Assembly (NCBI GenBank): GCA_016213245.1
Contig: JACRBC010000044.1
Location: forward strand, 1 to 48,580
Source of the DNA: Candidatus Solibacter usitatus
GTDB taxonomy: Bacteria; Acidobacteriota; Terriglobia; Bryobacterales; Bryobacteraceae
DNA: 48,580 bases
Direction: 5' to 3'
Shown here: positions 42,206-48,580 of the stretch, piece after piece
How positions within the stretch are numbered: the first letter of the stretch is position 1
Layout of the letters: each line of letters starts with the position of its first letter
Notes under the pieces: generated by a model
The model's input: only the letters and a program-made list of their open reading frames with translations
Database searches by the model: none
Told to the model about the DNA's origin: nothing
Program-made: the position numbers and the translations under genes

Positions 42206-43045
42206 CTATTTCTTTCCCGGCTTGACGCCGCTGCTCTTGGAGTCCAGCACTTTCGTGCCTGAGCTCAGTGTGAACAGGTCGTCCGTCAAGCCCTGGTTGA
42301 TGGCCACCGAATCGGCGAACATCTCGAAATTCCGGAAGCCGTTTCGCTCCCGGCGCACCACCCAGGGCCACATCACGCCGCCGCCGGCGTCGCGGTACTT
42401 GTCAAAGAGGGTGATCTCCTCGATGCGCTCCCGCGTCTTGGGGTCGCGCCGCTCCCACTGCTGCTTGACCGGGAGCTTGGTGGACCGGTGGAACCAGACC
42501 TTGGTGGAGCGGTTGCCGGAGTCGGTGATGAGCACCAGTTCGCAGGGCTGGTTCTCGTGGATGTCGGCGCCGAGGGAATCCAGCGTCATGCCGGGCTCGC
42601 CCATCCTCATGCGCAGCGTGTAAAGGACGTTGTGGAAGAGCGACTCCCGGTAGGACCTGAACACCTCGGCGTCCAGCGGCCTGGCGCCGCGGTAGGTGAT
42701 CTCGTAGCCGCCCTGCTCGTTGTAGACCACGTAGACGTCTTCCTTCTTGCCGAACGAGCGGCGCTCGCAGAGGCCGAAGAAGTCCGGCTGCGCGGGTTCG
42801 GGCCGCGTGAGGTAGCGGATGTAGAACTTCGCCCGCGACATGCCGGAGAGCTTCTCGTTGTAGAAGGAGTAGGAGCGCCCCTCCTCCACGCGGTCCTGCA
42901 TGGCGAGATACCTGGCGCCGCCAAGGGCCTGGAGGGCTTCGTCGACGACGCGTTTGGCGCGCTCCGGCGTGCGGGCCTCCTGCGAGGCCAGCGGCAGGCC
43001 CCCCAACAAGATGTACGACGTGAGTATGACCAGTGGTGCGCGCAT
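42206..43045 (-). CDS. Secreted hypothetical protein, outer-membrane lipoprotein-sorting-like fold
   Basis: 279 residues. A signal peptide (MRAPLVILTSYILLGGLPLA) is followed by RVVDEALQALGGARYLAMQD and long beta-rich sequence (KFYIRYLTRPEPAQ, ELVLITDSGNRSTKVWFHRS, TKLPVKQQWERRDPK), resembling LolA/LolB-like folds of uncharacterised Acidobacterial proteins. The resemblance is general, so the function is open. It is convergent with the TIGR03790 gene and 27 bp downstream of the SEC-C gene, perhaps in one transcript. Confidence 0.6.
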   Translation of the reverse strand: MRAPLVILTSYILLGGLPLASQEARTPERAKRVVDEALQALGGARYLAMQDRVEEGRSYSFYNEKLSGMSRAKFYIRYLTRPEPAQPDFFGLCERRSFGKKEDVYVVYNEQGGYEITYRGARPLDAEVFRSYRESLFHNVLYTLRMRMGEPGMTLDSLGADIHENQPCELVLITDSGNRSTKVWFHRSTKLPVKQQWERRDPKTRERIEEITLFDKYRDAGGGVMWPWVVRRERNGFRNFEMFADSVAINQGLTDDLFTLSSGTKVLDSKSSGVKPGKK

Positions 43046-43072
43046 CCTGATTCCGATTCTACTTGTGCCGGC

Positions 43073-44572
43073 TCAGGCGCCGCAGCACTTCTTGAACTTC
43101 TTCCCGCTGCCGCAGGGGCAGGGCTCGTTGCGCCCCACCTTCTCGCTACGCACGGGCTCGGGGACGGCGGCCTCGCCGTGCTCGTGCTCCTCCGGCGGGA
43201 AGTAGACCGGTTCGTAACCGGCGCGCTCCAGCCGGCGGTCCAGCGCGACGGCGAGTGAGTCCTCTTCCGGCTCGCTCAACCCGCCGGCCTTTTCCGCGAT
43301 CATGTCGTAGAGTTTGTTCACGCTCTTGGGCGTGGTATTGTGATCCACGGCCAGCGCGTAGGAAAACAGCGCCTCCTCGCGCACCTCGCCGTCCTGGAAC
43401 AACGGGACCAGCTCCAGCGCCAGTTCCGGGATGGGCAGCGCGCCCACGGCCTGCACCGCCTGGCGCCGGATGTCGATGTCTTCGCTGCGCAGGTTCGGCG
43501 CGATGTACTTCCGGTAGCGGCCGTCGAGCGAGCGCCACATCGCCTGCAGCGCCGCGGCGCGGGTCTCCACCTCGGCGTAGGCGTCCATGATGGCGTCGTG
43601 CACGCCGGGCTCGGCGGCCGCCCCGGCCAGGCCGACCAGCGCGCCCAGCCACTCGTCGCGCTCGCCGCGCGCGCTCCGGAGCGCCCCCATTAGCGCCGCG
43701 CGGACCTCTTCCTCGTCTACCCTCTCGCCCAGGGCCCGCCAGGCGGCGCCTCTGACGCGCGCGTCGTCGTCGGCGCGCGCCAGTTCGAGCAGCCGGTCGC
43801 GAACCGCGCCGCCGTACTCTTCGTCGCTGAAACTCATCGCCGCCCGCACGCGGTACTCGGCGTCAGCACAGGTGAAAAATTCCAGCACCTCTTCCGGCTC
43901 GATCTGTTCAAACAGCGGCGCCGCCTTCTCCGGGTACATGGCGTAGATGTCGATCTCCGCCGGCTGGTGCGGCGCGCGTTCCTGGTTCAGCGCGTCCAGG
44001 CACTCCTGCAGCACGGTGCGGACCTGCGGCTGGTCCTCACAGCGCGCGATGTACTCCGCGATGAGGGGCTTCATGGACGGGTCGCAGTACAGCCCGGCTG
44101 CCAGCGCGCCCTCATAGGGGTCCCGCGCCAGGGTCCCGGTGATCAGTTCCTTGATGCGTTCGTCATGCACGCCGAGCGTGGCCAGCACGAAAACCACGTC
44201 GGCGCGGTCGTCTTCCTCGCACTCATCGTGGAGCCGCAGGAGCGGCTCAACCGCCGGCGCGCCCACGTCGGCCAGCGCCTCCACCAGCTCGTCGGGAATC
44301 GCTTCACCTCGCTGCTTGAGCAGCGAAACGTAGAACGGCAGCGATTCCGCTGAATGGAACTGCCGGAAAAGGTCGAACGCCTGTTCGGTCAGGTCCAGCA
44401 GTTGCGGCTCACGGCCGCCGGCGGCGAAGCCCGCCAGAGCGGCCAGCGTCTCGTCCGGGCGCGATAGCAGCGACTTCAGCAGCCGGTGGTCAAAGCCGAT
44501 CAACCCCTTCCCGGCCGCCTCCAGCAGAGCCGCCACGGGCGTCGAATCGAACTGCGCGGGCAGAATCATCAT
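43073..44572 (-). CDS. HEAT-like repeat protein with C-terminal SEC-C zinc motif
   Basis: 499 residues. Most of the protein is alpha-helical, acidic and repeat-like ([60 protein letters not shown]), as in HEAT-repeat scaffolds. The last residues are a full SEC-C motif, [19 protein letters not shown], which binds zinc and in SecA contacts SecB and ribosomes. Proteins with this tail may act near the ribosome or in protein targeting. No catalytic domain is visible. The first of two ATG codons at 44572 is used. Confidence 0.8.
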   Translation of the reverse strand: MMILPAQFDSTPVAALLEAAGKGLIGFDHRLLKSLLSRPDETLAALAGFAAGGREPQLLDLTEQAFDLFRQFHSAESLPFYVSLLKQRGEAIPDELVEALADVGAPAVEPLLRLHDECEEDDRADVVFVLATLGVHDERIKELITGTLARDPYEGALAAGLYCDPSMKPLIAEYIARCEDQPQVRTVLQECLDALNQERAPHQPAEIDIYAMYPEKAAPLFEQIEPEEVLEFFTCADAEYRVRAAMSFSDEEYGGAVRDRLLELARADDDARVRGAAWRALGERVDEEEVRAALMGALRSARGERDEWLGALVGLAGAAAEPGVHDAIMDAYAEVETRAAALQAMWRSLDGRYRKYIAPNLRSEDIDIRRQAVQAVGALPIPELALELVPLFQDGEVREEALFSYALAVDHNTTPKSVNKLYDMIAEKAGGLSEPEEDSLAVALDRRLERAGYEPVYFPPEEHEHGEAAVPEPVRSEKVGRNEPCPCGSGKKFKKCCGA

Positions 44573-44609
44573 GGCACTTCCAGGTTGACAGATCGTTCAA
44601 GCGCACGAA

Positions 44610-44639
44610 GGCCCGCCGCGCCTGCCGGCGCCGCGGGCC
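44610..44639 (-). terminator. Strong hairpin after rplI, possible terminator
   Basis: GGCCCGC-C-GCGCC-TGCC-GGCGC-C-GCGGGCC forms a 7+5 bp stem with one C-C mismatch and a 4-nt loop, lying 20 bp beyond the rplI stop and before the SEC-C gene. There is no U run on the minus strand, so termination efficiency is uncertain. Confidence 0.55.
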
Positions 44640-44658
44640 TCCTCGCCTTGCGTTGAGC

Positions 44659-45114
44659 CTACTGCGGCTCTTCCTGCTTGTTGACCACCAGCGTCACCTC
44701 GGCGCTGACCTCGCGGTGCAGCTTGATGGTGACCTTGTGCTCGCCCAGTGTCTTGACGGGCGCATCCAGCACGATCTTCTTCCGATCGATGGTGTAGCCC
44801 TGCTTCTCGAGCATCTCGGCGATGTCCTTGGCCGTCACCGAGCCGAACAGCACGTCCGCCTCGCCGGCCTTCTGCGTGGTGGAGAGCGTTACGGCGGCCA
44901 GCATCCTGGCCAGCTCCTCGGCGCCGGACTTCTCCTTGGCTTCGCGGCGCAGGGCCGCCTGGCGCTCCTGCTCCACGATCTTCTTGTTGGACTCACTGGC
45001 GGCCACGGCCAGCTTCTTCGGCAGCAGGAAATTGCGCGCGTAGCCGGCGGCGACCTTCACCACCTGGCCGCGCGTCCCCAGCTTCTCGACGTCTTCACGA
45101 AGGATGACTTCCAT
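44659..45114 (-). CDS. rplI: 50S ribosomal protein L9
   Basis: 151 residues. The N-terminal RNA-binding domain MEVILREDVEKLGTRGQVVK with VAAGYARNFLLPKKLA is the L9 signature; a long connecting helix and the C-terminal domain (GSVTAKDIAEMLEKQGYTID) follow. It binds 23S rRNA domain V and helps limit frameshifting. It is the last gene of the rpsF-rpsR-rplI unit, 5 bp after the rpsR stop. Length is normal. Confidence 0.97.
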   Translation of the reverse strand: MEVILREDVEKLGTRGQVVKVAAGYARNFLLPKKLAVAASESNKKIVEQERQAALRREAKEKSGAEELARMLAAVTLSTTQKAGEADVLFGSVTAKDIAEMLEKQGYTIDRKKIVLDAPVKTLGEHKVTIKLHREVSAEVTLVVNKQEEPQ

Positions 45115-45119
45115 GGGCG

Positions 45120-45434
45120 TTATCTCTCCCTCTCCGAGCCGCTGGCGAAGGGCAGCAGTGCGATGTTGCGGGCCAGCTTGATGGCCTCGGTGATGCGCCG
45201 TTGATTCTGGGCGTTCAGGCCAGAGATGCGGCGCGGCACGATCCTCCCGCGCTCGGTAATGAACTGTTGCAGCAGCCGCGTGTCCTTGTAGTCGATGTAG
45301 TCGATCTTCTCGATACAGATACCGTCGACCTTCTAGCGGCGGAAATACTGGCGCTTGCCCGTGTCGATGGCCTGGTCCGAGCCGGTCGGCCTCTGGGAAG
45401 CGGCGATGGGGCGTCCACCTCTTTGTTCTGCCAT
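45120..45434 (-). CDS. rpsR: 30S ribosomal protein S18, reading frame interrupted by an amber codon
   Basis: 105 codons including stop. Codons 1-33 give an S18 start ending GKRQYFRR. Codon 34 is TAG (45333-45335). The frame then continues intact as [40 protein letters not shown] and [13 protein letters not shown] to TAA. In other S18 proteins the position after FRR is Arg or Lys, so AAG to TAG is the simplest change. S18 is essential and binds S6, encoded next door. Other genes here end in TAG, so amber is not generally reassigned. Either the base is an assembly or sequencing error, or readthrough/suppression occurs. Not a decayed gene: everything else is conserved. Confidence 0.9.
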
Positions 45435-45456
45435 GGTGTCCTCTCTCCTTCTTCCT

Positions 45457-45963
45457 TTATTCCTGGGCTTCCGCCGCCGGCGCGGTTTCAACCGCCGGCG
45501 CGGCCTCAACCACCGGAGCAGCTTCAACCGCCGGCGCGCCCGGCGCAGGCGAGGCCGGAACCGGCGATCCCGGAGCGGCCGGAATGGGCGACGCCGCCGG
45601 AGAGGGGCGCTCCACCGGGGGCCGCCGCTTGGCGCGCTTCTCGCGCTGCTTGGTGCGTTTCTCCAGCTTCTTCAGCTTTTCGTCGATGCGCACCGAGATG
45701 AATTTCATCACCATGTCGGTGACCCGCATCCGGCGTTCCACTTCCTTCACCACGTCCGGTCCGGCGGTGAACTGGACCAGCACGTAGAAGCCCTCGCTGC
45801 GCTTTTCCACGCGGTAGGCGAGCTTCCGCACGCCCCACTTGTCCACCTTGTCGACGGCGCCGCCGGCGCTGGTGATCACGTTCTTCACCTGTTCGATGAA
45901 ACCGTCGATCTCCTCTTCAGGAGCGTCGGGGCGAACGATGAACAGCTCTTCGTAAATCCTCAT
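45457..45963 (-). CDS. rpsF: 30S ribosomal protein S6 with an Ala/Pro-rich C-terminal extension
   Basis: 168 residues, longer than the usual 95-135. Residues 1-100 are a standard S6 fold ([20 protein letters not shown] and [20 protein letters not shown]). A basic stretch ([18 protein letters not shown]) and then a low-complexity Ala/Pro/Val/Glu tail follow, encoded by an 18-nt tandem repeat. S6 binds 16S rRNA with S18. The ATG overlaps the pth stop by four bases. The tail is probably disordered; a role is unknown. Confidence 0.96.
   Translation of the reverse strand: MRIYEELFIVRPDAPEEEIDGFIEQVKNVITSAGGAVDKVDKWGVRKLAYRVEKRSEGFYVLVQFTAGPDVVKEVERRMRVTDMVMKFISVRIDEKLKKLEKRTKQREKRAKRRPPVERPSPAASPIPAAPGSPVPASPAPGAPAVEAAPVVEAAPAVETAPAAEAQE
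45476..45538 (-). repeat. rpsF: 18-nt tandem repeat in the rpsF 3' end
   Basis: Three full units of about 18 nt (45476-45493, 45494-45511, 45512-45529) differ by a few bases and are followed by a partial fourth. Each encodes a VEAAPV-like hexapeptide of the S6 tail. It keeps the frame because 18 is a multiple of three. Confidence 0.75.
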
Positions 45964-46562
45964 TCTTCCTCTCTTTTCGCGCCCGCCGCGCGGCGGTTGT
46001 AAGCCGCCATGGCCTTATCGACGCCTTGGGCGATCATGGACTCCACTGCCGCGCTTGCCTTGTCCAGCAGCTCGTCCAGTTCCTTCTTCTGCCCGCCCTT
46101 GAAGGGAGCGAGCACAAACTTCGCGCCATCCCGGACCGGCCGGCCCGGATGGATGCCCAGCCGCAGCCGGGCAAATTCCTCGGTTCCCAGGCACCGGATG
46201 ACGTCGCTCACTCCGTTGTGCCCGGCCGCGGACCCCTTCGGCCTGATCCGCATCGTCTGCCACGGCAGATCCATCTCGTCGTAGATCAGGATCAGCCGCT
46301 CCGGCTTCAACCCGTACTTCTCCAGCAGCCCCTTCACCGGCTGCCCGCTCAGGTTCATGAACGACTGCGGCTTGGCCAGCAGCGCCGGCCTGCCCTCAAC
46401 CGTTCCCAAACCCGTCACTGCCCGGCACTCCAGCCGGCTCAAGCGCACCGTGTGCCGCGAAGCCAGCCGGTCCACCGTCAGAAAGCCGAGATTGTGCGGC
46501 GTGTTTTCGTACTCGGGACCGGGGTTGCCCAGCCCCACCACGACAATCTCGGGATCCGGCAT
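45960..46562 (-). CDS. pth: Peptidyl-tRNA hydrolase
   Basis: 200 residues. [20 protein letters not shown] contains the catalytic His in PHNLGF (usually RHNxGF). [13 protein letters not shown] holds the conserved Asn, and [11 protein letters not shown] with [13 protein letters not shown] are further signatures. The enzyme frees peptidyl-tRNA released prematurely from ribosomes. The gene sits between rplY and rpsF in the classic order; it overlaps rpsF by four bases. Confidence 0.96.
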   Translation of the reverse strand: MPDPEIVVVGLGNPGPEYENTPHNLGFLTVDRLASRHTVRLSRLECRAVTGLGTVEGRPALLAKPQSFMNLSGQPVKGLLEKYGLKPERLILIYDEMDLPWQTMRIRPKGSAAGHNGVSDVIRCLGTEEFARLRLGIHPGRPVRDGAKFVLAPFKGGQKKELDELLDKASAAVESMIAQGVDKAMAAYNRRAAGAKREEE

Positions 46563-46586
46563 GAACCATCACCACAGCGGCGGCCG

Positions 46587-47282
46587 CTACTTCTTCTTCT
46601 TGTCGCTCTTGTCGCTCTTTTCGCTGCCGCCCTCTTCTTCCTTCTTGCCCTTCTTCACCACTTCGGGCTCGGGGACCGTGGCGGCGACCTCGGCGCCCTC
46701 CTCGACCTTCTCCTCGGCGCCACGCACGTTGATGACGTGCGAAATCACCAGCTCCGGCGAGCTGATCAGCTTCATCGATCCCGACAAAGGCACCTGGCTG
46801 GCTCGCAGGCTCTGGCCCAGCATCATCTCCGTCACGTCGATGTCGAACTTCTCCGGAATCTCCTCCGGCAGGCATTCGATTTCGATTTCGCGCGAGATCA
46901 CCTCGTGCAGGCCGCCCTGCTGCTTGACGCCCTTGGGGTCGCCCAGCGGATGCACGGGCACTCTCACGTGCAGGCGCTTGGACAGGTCGATCCGCAGCAT
47001 GTCGATGTGCAGCAGGTTGTTCTTCACAGGATCGTGCTGCCAGTCCACCACCATTACGGGAGTGTTCTCCACGCCCGCGATGTCGACGTTGAAAATCGTG
47101 TTCACTCCCGAGGCGGAGTGCAGAATCTTGTTCACTTCCTTCGGGCTCACGGTCACGGCCACGGCGTCCCCGCCCGTACCGTACACCACGGCGGGGATCC
47201 GCGCCGCGACCCGCTGCCGCCGCGCCTCGTTCTTGCCCCGCGACGCGCGCGTTTCGGCGGCAATGGTGATGTCCTTACGCAT
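46587..47282 (-). CDS. rplY: 50S ribosomal protein L25, CTC/TL5 form
   Basis: 231 residues, the long two-domain form. The N-terminal 5S rRNA-binding part has ETRASRGKNEARRQR and IPAVVYG. The C-terminal TL5 domain includes HVRVPVHPLGDPKGVKQQGG and EIECLPEEIPEKFDIDVTEM. The end is a charged Lys/Glu/Ser tail (EKSDKSDKKKK). It binds 5S rRNA in the large subunit. It lies 17 bp after prs, conserved operon order ispE-prs-rplY-pth. Confidence 0.96.
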   Translation of the reverse strand: MRKDITIAAETRASRGKNEARRQRVAARIPAVVYGTGGDAVAVTVSPKEVNKILHSASGVNTIFNVDIAGVENTPVMVVDWQHDPVKNNLLHIDMLRIDLSKRLHVRVPVHPLGDPKGVKQQGGLHEVISREIEIECLPEEIPEKFDIDVTEMMLGQSLRASQVPLSGSMKLISSPELVISHVINVRGAEEKVEEGAEVAATVPEPEVVKKGKKEEEGGSEKSDKSDKKKK

Positions 47283-47299
47283 GATTGGCTCCTATCGCT

Positions 47300-48256
47300 T
47301 CACACAAACAGAGAACTGACGGACGTCTCCTCATGGATGCTCTGGATGGCCCGCGCCAGCAGGCCGGCCACCGAAAGCACGCGGATCCTGCCGCACGCGG
47401 CCGCATCGGGCCGCAGAGGGATCGAGTCCGAAAACACAACTTCCTTCAAACGGGAATTCTGAATCCGCTGCACCGCCCGCCCCGACAGTACCGCGTGCGT
47501 GGCGCAGGCCGTCACGCTGGCCGCGCCGGCCTCCAGCAGCGCTTCGGTGGCCTTCACCAGCGTCCCGGCCGTGTCGATCAGGTCGTCGATGATGAGGCAG
47601 TCCCGGCCCTCCACGTCGCCGATGATGTGCATGATCTCGGCCACGTTGGGCTGGTCGCGCCGCTTGTCGATGATCGCCAGCGGAGCGTCCAGCCGCTTGG
47701 CGATCGCCCGGGCCCGCTCCACGCCGCCGGCATCGGGCGAGACCACGATCAGGTTGCCGGCTTCAGCGCTGGACCTGAAATGCTCGATCATCACCGGGGC
47801 GGCGAATAGGTGGTCCACCGGGATGTCGAAAAAGCCCTGAATCTGCGCGGCGTGCAGGTCCAGCGAGAGCACCCTGTCGGCGCCGGCGCGCTCAAGCATG
47901 CTGGCCACCACCTTGGCCGAAATCGGCACCCGCGAGCGGTCCTTGCGGTCCTGCCGCGCATAGCCGTAGTAAGGCAGCACGGCGGTGATCCGGTCGGCCG
48001 ACGCCCGCTTCAGCGCGTCGATCATCAGCACCAGCTCCATGATGTGCTTGTCGGACGGCGTCGAGGTGGACTGCACGACGAAGACGTCGTTGCCGCGGAC
48101 GTTCTCCTCGATCTGCACCCAGATCTCGCCGTCGGAAAAGGTCTTGACGATCGCTCCGCCCAACTCCACGCCGAGCGCGGCGCAGATGGCCCGCGCCAGC
48201 CCGGGATTCGAATTGCCACAGAGAACTTTCAATCGGTCGCTCGACTTCGAACTCAT
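47300..48256 (-). CDS. prs: Ribose-phosphate pyrophosphokinase (PRPP synthetase)
   Basis: 318 residues from the ATG at 48256. This start overlaps the ispE stop (ATGA) and gives the usual length; an upstream ATG at 48283 is less likely. The sequence opens [20 protein letters not shown] and has [20 protein letters not shown], the ATP-loop [20 protein letters not shown] and the PRPP loop [14 protein letters not shown]. It makes PRPP from ribose-5-phosphate and ATP for nucleotide, His and Trp synthesis. Class I, phosphate-dependent type. Confidence 0.97.
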   Translation of the reverse strand: MSSKSSDRLKVLCGNSNPGLARAICAALGVELGGAIVKTFSDGEIWVQIEENVRGNDVFVVQSTSTPSDKHIMELVLMIDALKRASADRITAVLPYYGYARQDRKDRSRVPISAKVVASMLERAGADRVLSLDLHAAQIQGFFDIPVDHLFAAPVMIEHFRSSAEAGNLIVVSPDAGGVERARAIAKRLDAPLAIIDKRRDQPNVAEIMHIIGDVEGRDCLIIDDLIDTAGTLVKATEALLEAGAASVTACATHAVLSGRAVQRIQNSRLKEVVFSDSIPLRPDAAACGRIRVLSVAGLLARAIQSIHEETSVSSLFV

Positions 48257-48580
48257 GATGCGTAGAGGCTTCGGGGCGGCCATGCGTCGTCTACCGCGTG
48301 TTCACACAAACTGGCGGACAAACGCGCGCGGTACTCGCGCCGCGTCAAAATCGTTGTTGAGAAAACCTGGAGAGGCTCCGTGCGGAATTGCGGAAGGGCT
48401 CCCTGCAGTTTGGCCTGGTTTGGAAACACCCCGTAGAGCGCTGCCCCGCTGCCGGAGAGCCGTGCAACATGAGCCCCAAGCCGTTCGAGTTTTCTCTGCC
48501 ACCGCTTCAACTCCGGATGAAGCTGAAAGACGGCATCCTCGAAGTCGTTCTCCGCGTCAGACGCAAGATACGCCTGCCAG
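48253..48580 (-). CDS. ispE: 4-diphosphocytidyl-2-C-methyl-D-erythritol kinase, C-terminal part
   Basis: The right edge cuts the gene; 108 C-terminal residues are visible. [20 protein letters not shown] matches the IspE NDFE/NDLE motif and [19 protein letters not shown] the GHMP-kinase motif 3. IspE phosphorylates CDP-methylerythritol in the MEP isoprenoid pathway. The stop overlaps the prs start (ATGA). The linkage ispE-prs is conserved in many bacteria, which supports the call. Confidence 0.93.
   Translation of the reverse strand, partial: WQAYLASDAENDFEDAVFQLHPELKRWQRKLERLGAHVARLSGSGAALYGVFPNQAKLQGALPQFRTEPLQVFSTTILTRREYRARLSASLCEHAVDDAWPPRSLYAS

Overview
The window is a GC-rich bacterial chromosome segment, most likely from the Acidobacteriota and close to the Solibacter/Bryobacter group. 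This is inferred from gene content: two very large TonB-dependent receptors with an N-terminal carboxypeptidase-like domain (Oar type), a CadC-type winged helix joined to PD40 propeller repeats, a VWFA-related secreted protein, a TIGR03790-type protein and an apiosidase-like protein. No rRNA is present, so the assignment is not proven.

Layout. 1-547 (minus): 5' end of tuf, tRNA-Thr and tRNA-Tyr. 606-5076 (plus): purC, a CvpA-like gene, a two-domain VOC protein, a broken GNAT gene, a YIP1-like membrane protein and a HAD phosphatase. 5118-13317 (minus): secreted nitrilase-type amidohydrolase, an IS66 scar and two Oar-type receptors. 13519-17623 (plus): CadC/PD40 regulator and gamma-glutamyltransferase, with a gene remnant between them. 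17629-19488 (minus): HigBA toxin-antitoxin pair and a Gfo/Idh/MocA oxidoreductase. 19578-29375: small membrane protein, secreted zinc protease (minus), then a plus-strand cluster of apiosidase-like protein, tsaB, BNR sialidase-like protein and rnr, ending against a GT87 membrane protein.

29378-35766 (minus) is the most interesting part: a tight six-gene unit. In order of transcription it encodes a membrane-anchored H-protein-like (GcvH fold) protein, a 4x[4Fe-4S] HybA-like ferredoxin with a membrane tail, an NrfD/HybB quinone-site membrane protein, a histidine kinase with a periplasmic domain carrying c-type heme motifs, a sigma-54-dependent response regulator, and archaemetzincin. No catalytic molybdopterin or hydrogenase subunit accompanies the electron-transfer proteins. 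Upstream of the first gene I can read a -24/-12 promoter (GG and GC correctly spaced) and, about 100 bp upstream of the predicted start, a 6+6 bp inverted repeat suited to an activator. The simplest model is a quinone-pool or redox sensing system that feeds a heme kinase and controls itself through sigma-54. The H-like protein has Glu where the lipoyl-lysine should be.

35864-44572: DNA glycosylase, VWFA-related protein, dTDP-4-dehydrorhamnose reductase, PilZ protein with a large structured inverted-repeat element in its leader, LysR regulator, cytochrome c, TIGR03790 protein, a secreted protein and a SEC-C/HEAT-like protein. 44659-48580 (minus): the housekeeping string ispE-prs-rplY-pth-rpsF-rpsR-rplI. 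In it, rpsR (S18) carries an in-frame amber codon at position 34 although the rest of the reading frame is intact.
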